DNA of 64,000 bases from contig LJIA01000001.1 in assembly GCA_001295775.1 (NCBI GenBank), positions 434,001-498,000 of the forward strand. Direction: 5' to 3'. Within the stretch, counting starts at the first letter, position 1. Each line of letters opens with the position of its first letter. Below are positions 1 to 9,163 of this stretch, piece after piece. A model generated the notes under the pieces. The model had not been told where the DNA came from. It saw nothing but the letters and a program-made list of their open reading frames with translations, and did no database searches. Position numbers and translations under genes: made by a program. This stretch comes from a beta proteobacterium AAP99 (lineage in GTDB: Bacteria > Pseudomonadota > Gammaproteobacteria > Burkholderiales > Burkholderiaceae_C).

Positions 1-1042
1 CGCCGGCCTGGGTGCGCATTCGCATCTGATTGGCAAGCCCATGCAGGGCGGCAAGATCGAGGTGTACCGGGACGCCAAGTGCATCCTGTCGGCATCGCGC
101 AGCGAGCTGCAACAGGAATGGAGCCGCGTCAGCTTCGAGATCCAGAAGGGCCGCGACAACCCGGCGGGTGCCGACAGCGAATTCGCGCTGATCGCCAACG
201 AGACGCATCGCGGCCTGTACGCCGAACTGAGTTTCGATCCGGCTGAGGACATCGCGGCGCCGTTCATCGGCAAGGGCGCCAAGCCCAAGGTCGCCGTGCT
301 GCGCGAGCAGGGCTGCAACAGCCAGGTGGAAATGGCCTACACCTTCCACAAGGCGGGCTTCGAGGCCATCGACGTCCACATGAGCGACCTGATTGCCGGG
401 CGCGCCAAGCTGGCCGACTTCCAGGCGCTGGTGGCTGTGGGCGGTTTCAGCTATGGCGACGTGCTTGGCGCGGGCGAAGGCTGGGCCAAGACCATTCTCT
501 TCAACGCGCAGCTCACCGAGCAGTTTGCGGAATTCTTCCGCCGGCCCGACACCCTGAGCCTGGGTGTGTGCAACGGTTGCCAGATGATGGCCAACCTCAA
601 GCCGCTCATCCCGGGCGCAGATGCCTGGCCCAAGTTCACGCGCAACAAGAGCGAGCAGTACGAAGCCCGCACGGTGATGATGGGCGTGGAAGCCAGTCCG
701 TCGAAGTTCTTCGAGGGCATGACCGGCACCCGTGCACCGATCGTGGTCTGCCATGGCGAGGGGTATGCGGACTACAGCCAGACCGGCAACATCGCCGCCA
801 CGCTGGTGGCCGCCCGCTTTGTGGACGGCACCGGGCAGGGCACCGAGGTCTACCCGCTCAACCCGAACGGCGCACCCGCCGGCATCACCGCCGTGACGAG
901 CACAGACGGCCGCGCCACGATCATGATGCCGCACCCGGAGCGCATCTTCCGCACCGTGCTGCATTCCTGGGCACCGCAGGGCTGGGGCGAAGACGGGCCG
1001 TGGATGCGCATGTGGCGCAATGCGCGCAAGACGCTGGGGTGA
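1..1042 (+). CDS. purL: Phosphoribosylformylglycinamidine synthase, C-terminal part (5' truncated by window)
   Basis: This is the end of the large FGAM synthase of de novo purine synthesis, which converts FGAR to FGAM with glutamine and ATP. Only about 346 codons are present; the reading frame is open from base 2, so the gene starts before the window. The visible part is the class I glutamine amidotransferase domain. It begins near KPKVAVLREQGCNS. It has the nucleophile elbow LGVCNGCQMM with the catalytic Cys, and MPHPER near the end supplies the His of the triad. The C-terminal WMRMWRNAR region is typical of PurL. A perfect hairpin follows the stop. The family assignment is secure. Confidence 0.97.
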   Translation, partial: AGLGAHSHLIGKPMQGGKIEVYRDAKCILSASRSELQQEWSRVSFEIQKGRDNPAGADSEFALIANETHRGLYAELSFDPAEDIAAPFIGKGAKPKVAVLREQGCNSQVEMAYTFHKAGFEAIDVHMSDLIAGRAKLADFQALVAVGGFSYGDVLGAGEGWAKTILFNAQLTEQFAEFFRRPDTLSLGVCNGCQMMANLKPLIPGADAWPKFTRNKSEQYEARTVMMGVEASPSKFFEGMTGTRAPIVVCHGEGYADYSQTGNIAATLVAARFVDGTGQGTEVYPLNPNGAPAGITAVTSTDGRATIMMPHPERIFRTVLHSWAPQGWGEDGPWMRMWRNARKTLG

Positions 1043-1061
1043 TTCGCCACTGAGGTGTCCC

Positions 1062-1097
1062 AAAGCAAACGGGCCGCAACTGCGGCCCGTTTGCTTT
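1062..1097. terminator. Bidirectional intrinsic terminator between purL and the S9 peptidase
   Basis: Two perfectly complementary 16-nt arms (1062-1077 and 1082-1097) enclose a 4-nt loop AACT. The arms start and end in AAAGC/GCTTT, which gives short A and T tracts on both sides. The hairpin sits between two convergent genes, so it can serve both. Confidence 0.85.
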
Positions 1098-1131
1098 GAC
1101 CCGGGCAAGGCAGCCCGGGCCGATTGGCGGC

Positions 1132-3183
1132 TTACTTCTCGAGGTGTTCAGCCAGGAACTTCAGCATGCGCTCGTAGAGTTCCTTGTTGTTCTCGACTCG
1201 CCCGAAGCCGTGGCCTTCATTGTCCGCAATCATCACGTCCTTGGGCGGGTTGCCGGCACGCGTGAGTGCGTCGATCATCAGGCGCGTCTGTTCCAGCGGC
1301 GTCCGGATGTCGTCGCGACCTGCGTAGATGAACACCGGCTGCTTGATCTGATCAGCCCAGAAGTTGGGCGAGATCTGGCGCACGATCGGGTCATCCAGGT
1401 TGGGTACGCCCAACACACGGCGCCAGTATTCGACTCCTGCCTCATTGCCTGCGGTATCGCCGAAGCGCGAGGTGAGCTGGCGCTTCATGTCCACGACCAT
1501 CAGGCCGGACACACCGCACTTAAACAGGTCCGGCGACTTCTGCAGGGCGCGCATCACGGCGTAGCCGCCGTAGCTCGCGCCCGAGATGCACATGCGCTTC
1601 GGATCAGCAAAGCCCTGAGCAATGGCCCAGCGCGCGGCGTCTTCATGGTCTTCGGACATCTGGCGGCCATAGGCGCCGAAGCCCTTGTAATAGACGTCGT
1701 TGCCCAGGCCTGGCGTGACACGGAAGTTCGGGATCACGACGGCATAGCCGCGCGACGCGAGGATCTGGCCTTCCATGATGCCGAAGCTGAACTGGCCCCA
1801 GAGGTCGGCACGCGCGAACGGGCCGCCGTGGATATGAAGCACCGTGGGGATCTTGGTGCCTGGCACGTAGTCACGCGGCAGGATGTAGTACGAGGGGATC
1901 TCCAGACCGTCGCGGGTCTTGAGCAGGAAGGGGCGGACTTCAGCCAGCTTGTCGGCGTTCAGCCAGGGGCGGCCGGCACCAATCTCCTCGAGCGTCTTCT
2001 TTTCCTCGTTCATGAGGTACCAACGCGGCGAGCTGCGGTCCGACACTGAGGTGACGAGGAACTGCTTGCCGTCCGGCGTGCGGCGGAAGGTGTTGACCGT
2101 GTTGGGCAATGCACCGTCGATCATGCGCTGGAAGCGCTGGTAGGCTTCATCGATCCACACGGTCTGCGGTTTGTCGGCGGAGACGGCATAGCCAATGATC
2201 TTGCCGGTGCCCGGTTCCGTGATCACGCCGGGAACGATCTGGCCCTGGGCATCTGCACCCATGTCAAAGCGCGGATGCTGCGCCGCAACTTCGATCATCT
2301 TCTTGGCTTCCGGGTTGTAGCGGAACACGGCCATGTTCTGGCGCTCGCCGTTGTAGGCCACCTGCAGTGTCTTGTCGTCCGACTCGAAGGCCAGCGGCTT
2401 GAAGACCGGGCCCTTGGTCGGGTCGTAGCGCGCGATCTCTTCCCAGGGTGAGTCGGCGTCCTTGCGGTAGTGGACGGTCGTGATCAGCTCGTCACGACGC
2501 ACCATCTCGACCACGCGGGGCACGAGCTTGCTGTCGAGCACCCAGCGCGTGGCGATGCCCGCAGGGCGACCTTGGGTGATCAACGTGGATCGGCCCGTGC
2601 GGACATCCACGCGGTACACGTCGGTGGAGTCGGCAGAAGTCAGGTTGCCAGTGGCCAGGAACTCGGTGTCACTGCCCGGGATGGATCGGAAGTAGGACAG
2701 GCCACGGTACACAAACTGGTTCTGCGCCCGCACTTCGCGGATGGTGGGCGAGATGCGGCGCTGGTACTTACCATCGCGACTGACTGCGAACAACCCACCC
2801 CCATCTTGTTGTCCTGGGCCAGTCGGTGTGTTCTGCTGACCCAGCGAGAACACAAGGTGATCTTCACCGACCCAGTTGATGGAGATGACGTCAAAGTCGG
2901 ACAGCGAGCTGAGCAGCGAACCCTGGCGAGTCTGCAGGTCCATCACAACCAGATTCATGCGGCCGCGCGAGGGGGCGGTGGACGCGAAGTAGCGCCCGGA
3001 TCGCGACATGATGGGCTGTGTGAGGGCCGGCTGGCGTACGAAGTCTTCGACGCTGACCAGACCGGCCTTTGTCCCCTGGACCTCAACGCGTGTGGGGTTG
3101 TTGGGTGCGGCGCCTTGCCCTGTTTGGGCCAGCGCGGCGCCTGCGGCCGCGAATAGGCAGGCCGCAGTGAACTGTTTGAACAT
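1132..3183 (-). CDS. Secreted S9-family prolyl oligopeptidase-like serine peptidase
   Basis: A 683-residue exported peptidase. The chosen start gives a classic signal peptide (MFKQFTAACLFAAAGAALAQ) and is preceded by an AGGAGA site; a longer reading 29 codons upstream has neither. The N-terminal two thirds look like the beta-propeller part of S9 enzymes. The C-terminal third is an alpha/beta hydrolase fold with the nucleophile elbow GASYGG (Ser about 537), Asp in AGRDD (about 624) and His in EGHGF (about 658), so the triad is complete. It probably cleaves short peptides in the periplasm. Substrate cannot be deduced. It is convergent with purL and shares its terminator. Confidence 0.9.
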   Translation of the reverse strand: MFKQFTAACLFAAAGAALAQTGQGAAPNNPTRVEVQGTKAGLVSVEDFVRQPALTQPIMSRSGRYFASTAPSRGRMNLVVMDLQTRQGSLLSSLSDFDVISINWVGEDHLVFSLGQQNTPTGPGQQDGGGLFAVSRDGKYQRRISPTIREVRAQNQFVYRGLSYFRSIPGSDTEFLATGNLTSADSTDVYRVDVRTGRSTLITQGRPAGIATRWVLDSKLVPRVVEMVRRDELITTVHYRKDADSPWEEIARYDPTKGPVFKPLAFESDDKTLQVAYNGERQNMAVFRYNPEAKKMIEVAAQHPRFDMGADAQGQIVPGVITEPGTGKIIGYAVSADKPQTVWIDEAYQRFQRMIDGALPNTVNTFRRTPDGKQFLVTSVSDRSSPRWYLMNEEKKTLEEIGAGRPWLNADKLAEVRPFLLKTRDGLEIPSYYILPRDYVPGTKIPTVLHIHGGPFARADLWGQFSFGIMEGQILASRGYAVVIPNFRVTPGLGNDVYYKGFGAYGRQMSEDHEDAARWAIAQGFADPKRMCISGASYGGYAVMRALQKSPDLFKCGVSGLMVVDMKRQLTSRFGDTAGNEAGVEYWRRVLGVPNLDDPIVRQISPNFWADQIKQPVFIYAGRDDIRTPLEQTRLMIDALTRAGNPPKDVMIADNEGHGFGRVENNKELYERMLKFLAEHLEK

Positions 3184-3353
3184 CAGCTTCTCCTGGTCAG
3201 ATCCCGGGCGCGCGTTCCCTGATGAGGGACGCACGCTGCCTGAAAGCGGCGGCAGAATACCGTAGGGCACCGCAGCCGTCGCTTATGGTGCACGAACGGC
3301 TCGTTCCGTGGATCAGGTGGCGGGTAAACACGGATCAGCTGTGGCGCTCAGGT

Positions 3354-3914
3354 TCAGACGGCGCCCAGGGCGCCCACCGTGCAGATTCGTGCAAAGCGCC
3401 CCGCCAGAACCAGTTCCGTACGTTCCTTGATGTCTGCCGGGCTGAACACGCGGCCATTGGCGTGGTGCATCGGAAAGGTGAGGGTGGCTTCGGTGACGTA
3501 GTCCACCTGAAGCCCTCGGTCAGAGGCGTCGCGCGTGGTGGTCTCGCAGCACTGTTCGGTGCGGATGCCGCTGATGACGACTCGGCCGATGCTGCGCCGC
3601 AGCAGCCATGCGGCGAGGGGTGTGCCGGCAAATGCAGAGTGCGCGCGCTTGTGGATCGTCAATGCTGAGTTGAACGCGCGCAAGCCATCGATTGGCCGCA
3701 CCAGGCCGCTTTCCAGGCTGAAGGGGCCGGTGTCTTCAACATGCAACACCCGCACGATCGGTTTGCCTTGCTTTGCAAATGCGTCAATCAATCGATTCTG
3801 CGCGTCCAGCCAGCCCGGAAGGTCCGTGTCCTGCCAATAGGGGCGCGCCGCAAAGGATGCCTGGGCGTCAATCACCAGCACTGCCGCGGACAATTGAGCA
3901 TCAGTTTCGGTCAT
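3354..3914 (-). CDS. Isochorismatase-family cysteine hydrolase
   Basis: A 186-residue cytoplasmic hydrolase of the isochorismatase/nicotinamidase fold. The triad is visible: Asp16 in LVIDAQ, Lys89 in the HKRAHSAF strand, and Cys122 in GIRTEQCCETT followed by TTRDAS. Members hydrolyse amides or vinyl ethers such as nicotinamide, isochorismate or carbamoylated amines; nothing in the sequence decides among them. The gene is alone, divergent from the gene at 4226, and a 7-bp inverted repeat lies just upstream of its start. Confidence 0.88.
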   Translation of the reverse strand: MTETDAQLSAAVLVIDAQASFAARPYWQDTDLPGWLDAQNRLIDAFAKQGKPIVRVLHVEDTGPFSLESGLVRPIDGLRAFNSALTIHKRAHSAFAGTPLAAWLLRRSIGRVVISGIRTEQCCETTTRDASDRGLQVDYVTEATLTFPMHHANGRVFSPADIKERTELVLAGRFARICTVGALGAV

Positions 3915-4225
3915 CTTTAATCATCCAATGAATTGCGTGGGAAAGACCATTGGACATGCGGAGATTGCCATTAGACAGACCAAAATCGGATCAAATTCGG
4001 TCACTCTCGGATGTGTTGTTTCGCGGCCTGCGTGCTGCGTTGCCATGCCGTCGACCATCCTCACCGGGGATCGGTGTCGTCACTTTGTACTGGTGCCCAG
4101 CGGATAAAACTTGAGGCAAGTTGCATATAACTCTCCCCAAGTTGGAGGATCTGCGGGCTTCGTGCAACGACGAAGTCGCTCCTAGGATTGGGTGTAACAA
4201 AACGTTCCAGCTGTGGAGGTCAGGA
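3915..4225. other. Divergent intergenic region with a short inverted repeat
   Basis: About 310 bases between two divergent genes and without a convincing gene. It contains an inverted repeat TCCAATG/CATTGGA (3924-3930 and 3948-3954, spacer 17 nt) about 10 bases upstream of the isochorismatase-like start. This is a plausible operator for that gene. A purine-rich ribosome site (GGAGGTCAGGA) ends the region in front of the start at 4226. I see no clear -35/-10 pair. Confidence 0.45.
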
Positions 4226-5050
4226 ATGTCCAGTTCATTCAATCGTCGCCAAGTGCTCGTGTTCGGCGCCCTGGGCGCCATCGGTTTCGTAACCAGCACG
4301 TCCGTTTCCGCGCAAACACGCAAGCCGCCAGTCGCCGCAGCGCGCAATACGCCGGGAACGAATATCGACCGCGCGGGCCGCAGCCAGACCGATGGCAACC
4401 GCATGGCGCGCAGCTATGCGCAGGTTCTTCTGGGTGTGGAGCCTGATGTCGGCCTTCGCGCGATCACGGAATCCACGCGCAACGTGGACGCGTCGTTCCA
4501 GACGATCGAACTGGCCGTTCCAGCCAGCGGGCCGCTGCGGCAGTCCCTGAAGCTCGCGGCCGACGACTGGGCCGAGGTCAAGCGTCACTTCCTGCGCCAG
4601 CCCACGCGCGGTGGCCTGTATGCCATGTACGTGGCGTCCGAGCGATTCTCGGAAAGTGCCGCCGGTCTGACCCGTGCACTGACCGAATCCTCGCGCCAGC
4701 CGGCGGCAGCGCTCACCAGCACGGCGGCGATGCAGCGCACCCGCGTCATGCAAATTGCACGCGGCTACCTGCTGCAGCAAGCGGGGGTGGATGTGGGGCA
4801 GGGCGTGCGCATCGCACGGACGAGCTTCGATTCCGCGCACACCTCGCTGGAGAAAGCCGCAGAGACGACGCCCGCGATCCGCGCCCAGCTGGATGCTGTG
4901 AAGATCCAGTTCGGCTATCTGGCCACTGCGGTGGACCAGCGCAATGTCGACGCCGCCAAGTTCTCCGTGGCCGCGGTCAGCGCCAGTGAGCGCATCGTTG
5001 AGCTGATGGACGATGTGGTGCGCGGCTACGCCCTGCAAGTCACGGCCTGA
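4226..5050 (+). CDS. Tat-exported protein with PilJ N-terminal-like (type IV pili MCP) domain
   Basis: A 274-residue protein. The chosen start has a strong site (GGAGGTCAGGA) and gives a twin-arginine leader, FNRRQVLV followed by a hydrophobic stretch and SVSAQ. After it comes IDRAGRSQTDGNRMARSY, which resembles the RAGRQRMLSQRMAKAY signature of the PilJ N-terminal sensory helix bundle. A second, weaker helical module follows (about 120-260). No transmembrane helix or methyl-accepting signalling domain is present, so it is a stand-alone periplasmic sensor-like domain. Its role is unknown; binding a small ligand is an inference from the family. A strong terminator follows. Confidence 0.65.
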   Translation: MSSSFNRRQVLVFGALGAIGFVTSTSVSAQTRKPPVAAARNTPGTNIDRAGRSQTDGNRMARSYAQVLLGVEPDVGLRAITESTRNVDASFQTIELAVPASGPLRQSLKLAADDWAEVKRHFLRQPTRGGLYAMYVASERFSESAAGLTRALTESSRQPAAALTSTAAMQRTRVMQIARGYLLQQAGVDVGQGVRIARTSFDSAHTSLEKAAETTPAIRAQLDAVKIQFGYLATAVDQRNVDAAKFSVAAVSASERIVELMDDVVRGYALQVTA

Positions 5051-5066
5051 GTCGTTCGCGCATGCA

Positions 5067-5096
5067 AAAGGGCAGCCGCTGGCTGCCCTTTTTCTT
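5067..5096. terminator. Intrinsic terminator after the PilJ-N-like gene
   Basis: A perfect 11-bp stem (5067-5077 with 5081-5091) closes a 3-nt loop and runs into TTCTTTG. The start of the stem is A-rich, so it may also terminate the convergent DUF1993 gene. Confidence 0.85.
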
Positions 5097-5122
5097 TGCG
5101 GCCCGATTGGCGCCGCTTCGGC

Positions 5123-5626
5123 TCAAGCGTTGCCGATGAAGTCCCCTTTGCCCAACGGAACGCCGTTGCTGCGCAGAATGGCGTAGGCAGTGGTGAGGTG
5201 GAAATAGAAATTGGGCATGACGATGTAGCTGACATAGGTGGCTGCGTCGAACTGCTTGTCCTGCCCGCCGATCTTGATGCTGATCGTTCGGGACTCCGGA
5301 CCGTCGAGCTGCTCGGGCTTGAAGCTCTGGACGTAGTCGATGGTCTTGGCGATGCGAGCCTTCAGGTCGGTGAGGCTCGCCTCGTTGTCTTCCCACTTGG
5401 GCACGTCGACCCCGGCCAGCCGCGACATGGCGCCTTTCGCAAAGTCGCAGGCGATCTGCACCTGACGCGTGAAGCTCAGCATGTCGGCGATCAGACGGAG
5501 CTGCAGATAGTTGCTGCTGTCAAACTTCGTCGAGTCGGCGTGGTGCTGAGCCTTGTCCAGGATGCTGGACAGGTTCGTGAGCTGGCGAACAAAGGTCGGG
5601 GCGGTCTGGGCGTAGAGCGTAGGCAT
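5123..5626 (-). CDS. DUF1993 family protein
   Basis: A 167-residue soluble protein matching DUF1993, whose members are four-helix bundles related to the DinB fold. Family-like stretches are the N-terminal LTNLSSILDKAQHHAD, the central RLIADMLSFTRQVQIACDFAKG and the C-terminal VSYIVMPNFYFHLTTAYAILR. The end GDFIGNA fits the usual C-terminus. The function of the family is not established; DinB relatives use a His-based metal site. It is divergent from the two-component operon at 5825. Confidence 0.88.
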   Translation of the reverse strand: MPTLYAQTAPTFVRQLTNLSSILDKAQHHADSTKFDSSNYLQLRLIADMLSFTRQVQIACDFAKGAMSRLAGVDVPKWEDNEASLTDLKARIAKTIDYVQSFKPEQLDGPESRTISIKIGGQDKQFDAATYVSYIVMPNFYFHLTTAYAILRSNGVPLGKGDFIGNA

Positions 5627-5824
5627 GAGGAGCGTCCTTGCGGTTCTGAAGAGAGCGGGAGGCGGCGGCCTCCGGGCGCAGCGAGTGTATGCAATGCGCC
5701 CGCTGCCGGTGCGCAGTGTTGCGAACCCCGCTGTTCATGTCGCCATCCCTGCCAGTGATGTGCGGGAACCGGCGATCCACCCTCTGCCCACGCTCGCCGG
5801 AGAGGCCGCCCATACACTGCGCCC

Positions 5825-7123
5825 ATGCAGTCATCCACCCAAGAACTCGATCGGCCCCCCACCGCGCCGCAAGCCCCGGCGTCTGGCCAGACCGCGGCGC
5901 CCGAGTCAAACGGCGCGGCGAGCGCCGCGCCGCTGCCCGAAGTCGACACCACCGGCATGAACTGGCTGCAGCGCAAGTACTTCACGTGGGCGCAGCCCAA
6001 GTACTGCATGTTCAGCCCCGAGCAGCGCGCCGACGTGATGGCGTTCGATCTCTGGCTGTACTCGCGCCGCTCTCTGGGGGCGCTGTTCGGGCTCGTGGCC
6101 TCGATGGCGGGGATCTCTGCCGGGCTGATTTTCAATGGCGTGCACCCCGTGCTCGCGGTGATTTCCAGCCTGGTGCTCTGGTCGGTGCTCATCATCACCG
6201 TGATGACGGCCTGGTTCGCCCCGGACGGCATCACCACGCGGCGCCGCCCGGCCTGGCGCCACGCGGCGACCTTCATCGGCTCCGGCTACCTCGGCGGGAT
6301 TGTCGGCTACACGGCGGCGCACACCGTGAGCACGGGCGACTGGTCGCTCGCATCGCTGATCGGTACCGCCACGGACGCAACGATTCGCACCATCCCGGTG
6401 GCCATTGCCGGCATCGCGACCGTGGTGGGCGTGGCCTTGCTGGTGAGCTGGATCCGTCGGCGCCAGCTCCAGCAGCGCCTGCAGGGCCAGCTGCGCGAGG
6501 CTGAGCTCGCCGCCCAGCGCGACGCCGCCGCGCGCGCAGCGGCCGAGGCGCGCCTGAAAGTGCTGCAGGCGCAGATCCAGCCGCACTTTCTGTTCAACAC
6601 CCTGGCCGCGCTGCAGCACTGGGTGGACGCTGGGGACAAGCGCGCGGGGCCTTTGTTGCGCGAACTGACGCAGTTTCTGCGCGCGAGCACGCAGCTGCTC
6701 GGCCGCGAGGATGTGAGCCTCGCCGAGGAAGCGACCCTGGCGCAGCGCTACCTGACCATCATGCAGGCGCGCATGGGCAGTCGGCTGCAGTTCGAGGTCA
6801 ATGTGGACGAGCGCTCGGGCTCGGTGCGCATCCCGCCGGGCATTCTGCTCACCCTCGTGGAAAACGCGGTGGAGCATGGGATTACTGGTGCACTGAGCGG
6901 CGGTTCGGTTCTTGTGTCGTCTGCGCAGCAGGGCCGCACAACGGCGATCGAGGTCAGCAACAGCGGCATGCCGCTTCCTGCGCATGTGCACGATGGCACC
7001 GGGCTCGCAAACACCCGGGAGCGTCTGGAGCGCAAGTTCGGCGACCGCGCACGGCTCGAGCTGGACACGGCCGATGACGGCCGCACGGTCGCCCGCGTCA
7101 CGCTGGAAGGAGCAATGGCATGA
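5825..7123 (+). CDS. LytS/YehU-type sensor histidine kinase, first of a tandem pair
   Basis: A 432-residue membrane kinase. The N-terminal 75 residues are proline/alanine rich and precede four hydrophobic segments (about 80-215). A coiled region rich in Arg/Ala leads to the His_kinase domain, where His254 in QIQPHFLFNTL is the phosphorylation site. An ATP-binding domain with ENAVEHGITGAL and a GLANTRERL G-box completes it. It overlaps the next kinase by ATGA, so the two are translated together. The partner is presumably the LytTR regulator at 8381. Such systems often sense envelope state or small metabolites; the signal here is not apparent. Confidence 0.92.
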   Translation: MQSSTQELDRPPTAPQAPASGQTAAPESNGAASAAPLPEVDTTGMNWLQRKYFTWAQPKYCMFSPEQRADVMAFDLWLYSRRSLGALFGLVASMAGISAGLIFNGVHPVLAVISSLVLWSVLIITVMTAWFAPDGITTRRRPAWRHAATFIGSGYLGGIVGYTAAHTVSTGDWSLASLIGTATDATIRTIPVAIAGIATVVGVALLVSWIRRRQLQQRLQGQLREAELAAQRDAAARAAAEARLKVLQAQIQPHFLFNTLAALQHWVDAGDKRAGPLLRELTQFLRASTQLLGREDVSLAEEATLAQRYLTIMQARMGSRLQFEVNVDERSGSVRIPPGILLTLVENAVEHGITGALSGGSVLVSSAQQGRTTAIEVSNSGMPLPAHVHDGTGLANTRERLERKFGDRARLELDTADDGRTVARVTLEGAMA

Positions 7124-8307
7124 GCGTCTGGCAGTTTCTCGCCCTGTTCTGCTTTGGCACCTATCGCAACTTCACGCCAGCGGAGCTGACCCGCGCCGCC
7201 AACGAGCCGATGCCTCGCGTCTGGCTGATCTACATGGTCGCTTACGCCACCTTCGTCTTTGGGCTGGACTATGTGGCCAGCGCCCTGGCCGGCCCGGCAC
7301 TGTTCATTCGCGTTGCCGGTGACCTGCTGATTGCCATGATGGTGATCTGGGTGGTGTATCGCGTCTGGCGCCGTCCGGTGGTCCGTACCGGAGCGGCCAA
7401 TCTGGCCATCGTGATTCTGTGCATCTTCGGCGTGACCTTCGGCATGTTTGCGCTCATGGGCTTCCTGGGCTTGCCGCCGGCCAAGGTGCTGACGGAGACG
7501 GAGATGAGCCGGATGCTGACCTCATGGACGATGGTGCTGTCCTTGATGCTCATCTTCAGCATCTCGCGCACCGTGATGGTCGAAGGGCGGCTGCGCGAAC
7601 TCGCGGAGACCGACAAGCGCCTTGAGATGCAGCGCCAGATGCTGGCCGCGCAGATCCAGCCGCACTTCCTGTTCAACAGTCTGGCCAGCCTGCAGCAATG
7701 GGTCAACACCAAGGACGACCGTGCCGCGCCGCTGCTCGAAAGCCTGACTGCTTACCTGCGTGCCACCTTGCCCATGTTCCAGAAGAGCAGCATTGCCATG
7801 GGCGAGGAAGCCGCAGCAGTGCGCAGCTACCTCGAAGTGATGCGCGCCCGCCTGGGCGATCGTCTGCAGTTCGAGCTATCTGTGCCCCAGGCGCTGGAGT
7901 CCGTCTTGCTCCCACCCGGCATTCTCCTCACCTTGACCGAGAACGCGGTGGAGCACGGCATCACCCCGGCGCTGCGTGGTGGCTACATCAGTCTGTCGGC
8001 TCACGTGGCTGGCGACCGTGTCCTGATCGAGTTGGCCGACACGGGCGTTGGCCTGCCGCCGGGGGGTGTGCCGAGCATCACGCCTGAGGCACCCTCGGCA
8101 GGAAAGCAGGGCGGCAAGGGTGGCGTCGGGCTGGCCAACTCGCGTCTGCGTCTGGCTCAGGCCTACGGCGATGCGGCGCAGTTGGAGATTCTCGACAACC
8201 CGGCCGGGCAGGGCTGCCTTGCGCGCTTGAGCCTGCCAGCAGGCCCGCCGTTTTCAGCCCCCGCAGCGCCTGCCCTGAACGCCCCCGCGCCGGCGGATTC
8301 GACCTGA
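7120..8307 (+). CDS. LytS-type sensor histidine kinase, second of a tandem pair
   Basis: A 395-residue paralogue of the preceding kinase. Four hydrophobic segments (about 25-155) are followed by the phosphorylation motif QIQPHFLFNSL with His182 and by ENAVEHGITPAL and GLANSRLRL in the ATP-binding domain. The catalytic parts of the two kinases are clearly related (LPPGILLTLTENAVEHGIT against IPPGILLTLVENAVEHGIT), while their membrane parts differ. Its C-terminus is an Ala/Pro-rich tail. Start ATG overlaps the previous stop. The two kinases may form a heterodimer on one regulator; this is inference. Confidence 0.92.
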   Translation: MSVWQFLALFCFGTYRNFTPAELTRAANEPMPRVWLIYMVAYATFVFGLDYVASALAGPALFIRVAGDLLIAMMVIWVVYRVWRRPVVRTGAANLAIVILCIFGVTFGMFALMGFLGLPPAKVLTETEMSRMLTSWTMVLSLMLIFSISRTVMVEGRLRELAETDKRLEMQRQMLAAQIQPHFLFNSLASLQQWVNTKDDRAAPLLESLTAYLRATLPMFQKSSIAMGEEAAAVRSYLEVMRARLGDRLQFELSVPQALESVLLPPGILLTLTENAVEHGITPALRGGYISLSAHVAGDRVLIELADTGVGLPPGGVPSITPEAPSAGKQGGKGGVGLANSRLRLAQAYGDAAQLEILDNPAGQGCLARLSLPAGPPFSAPAAPALNAPAPADST

Positions 8308-8380
8308 GCCGCTCGGCACTGCACGCGCGCACGCTTTCCACTCTTCTTGCCACCTTTCCATCCCACGTTCCGCTGCAAAA

Positions 8381-9163
8381 ATGACTACCCTCCTGATCGC
8401 CGACGACGAAGAAGCTCCCCGCGAAGCGCTGGCCAGTGCCATCGCCCGACTCTGGCCCGAGGCGCAGATCGTCGCCAAGGCAGAAAACGGCGTGGACGCC
8501 TGGGACAGCTACCTCGAGCATGATCCAGCGGTCTGCTTCCTCGACATCCGCATGCCTGGCCTGACCGGCATTGACGTGGCGCGCCGCATCGCGGCCACGG
8601 AGCACAAGGCGCAGGTCGTGTTTGTCACCGCTTTCGACGATCACGCACTGGCCGCGTTCGAAGCCGGTGCGGTGGACTACGTCATGAAGCCCGTGGACGA
8701 CGCGCGTCTCGCCCAGGCCATTGCACGCGTCAAGGCGCGCATGGTGGCCCCGCCGGCCGACCTGCAGAAGCTCCTCGGCCAGCTCATGGGCTCGGGCAGT
8801 CTGGATGCACTCGCTGCGCGCCGCCCGGCGCCGCCCAGGTTCATCCAGGCCAGCGTGGGCAAGGAAGTGCGCATGATCGCCCCCGAGGACGTGATCTTCT
8901 TCGAGGCCGACAGCCGCTACACCCGCGTGGTCTACGGCGGCACGCAGCCCGGCGAGGCCCTGATCCGCACCCCGCTCAAGGAGCTGCTGGCCGCACTGGA
9001 CACCGACCGCTTCTGGCAGATCCACCGCAGCGTGATCGTCAACTGCCACAGCATCGCCAGCGCCGTGCGCGTGGACGAGAACACCATGCACGTCACGCTC
9101 AAGACCCGCAGCGAGAAGCTGCCGGTGTCACGGCAGTTTCAGGGCCTCTTCAAGGGCCAATGA
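8381..9163 (+). CDS. LytTR-family response regulator
   Basis: A 260-residue regulator. The receiver domain (1-120) has the acidic pair DD8-9, phospho-acceptor Asp55 in FLDIRMPG, Thr/Ser in VTAFDD and Lys in YVMKPVDD. The LytTR DNA-binding domain (about 150-258) contains VIFFEADSRYTRVVY and FWQIHRSVIVN. LytTR regulators bind direct repeats through beta strands. It lies 73 bases after the kinase pair and overlaps the P-loop gene by ATGA, so the four genes probably form one operon. Confidence 0.95.
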   Translation: MTTLLIADDEEAPREALASAIARLWPEAQIVAKAENGVDAWDSYLEHDPAVCFLDIRMPGLTGIDVARRIAATEHKAQVVFVTAFDDHALAAFEAGAVDYVMKPVDDARLAQAIARVKARMVAPPADLQKLLGQLMGSGSLDALAARRPAPPRFIQASVGKEVRMIAPEDVIFFEADSRYTRVVYGGTQPGEALIRTPLKELLAALDTDRFWQIHRSVIVNCHSIASAVRVDENTMHVTLKTRSEKLPVSRQFQGLFKGQ

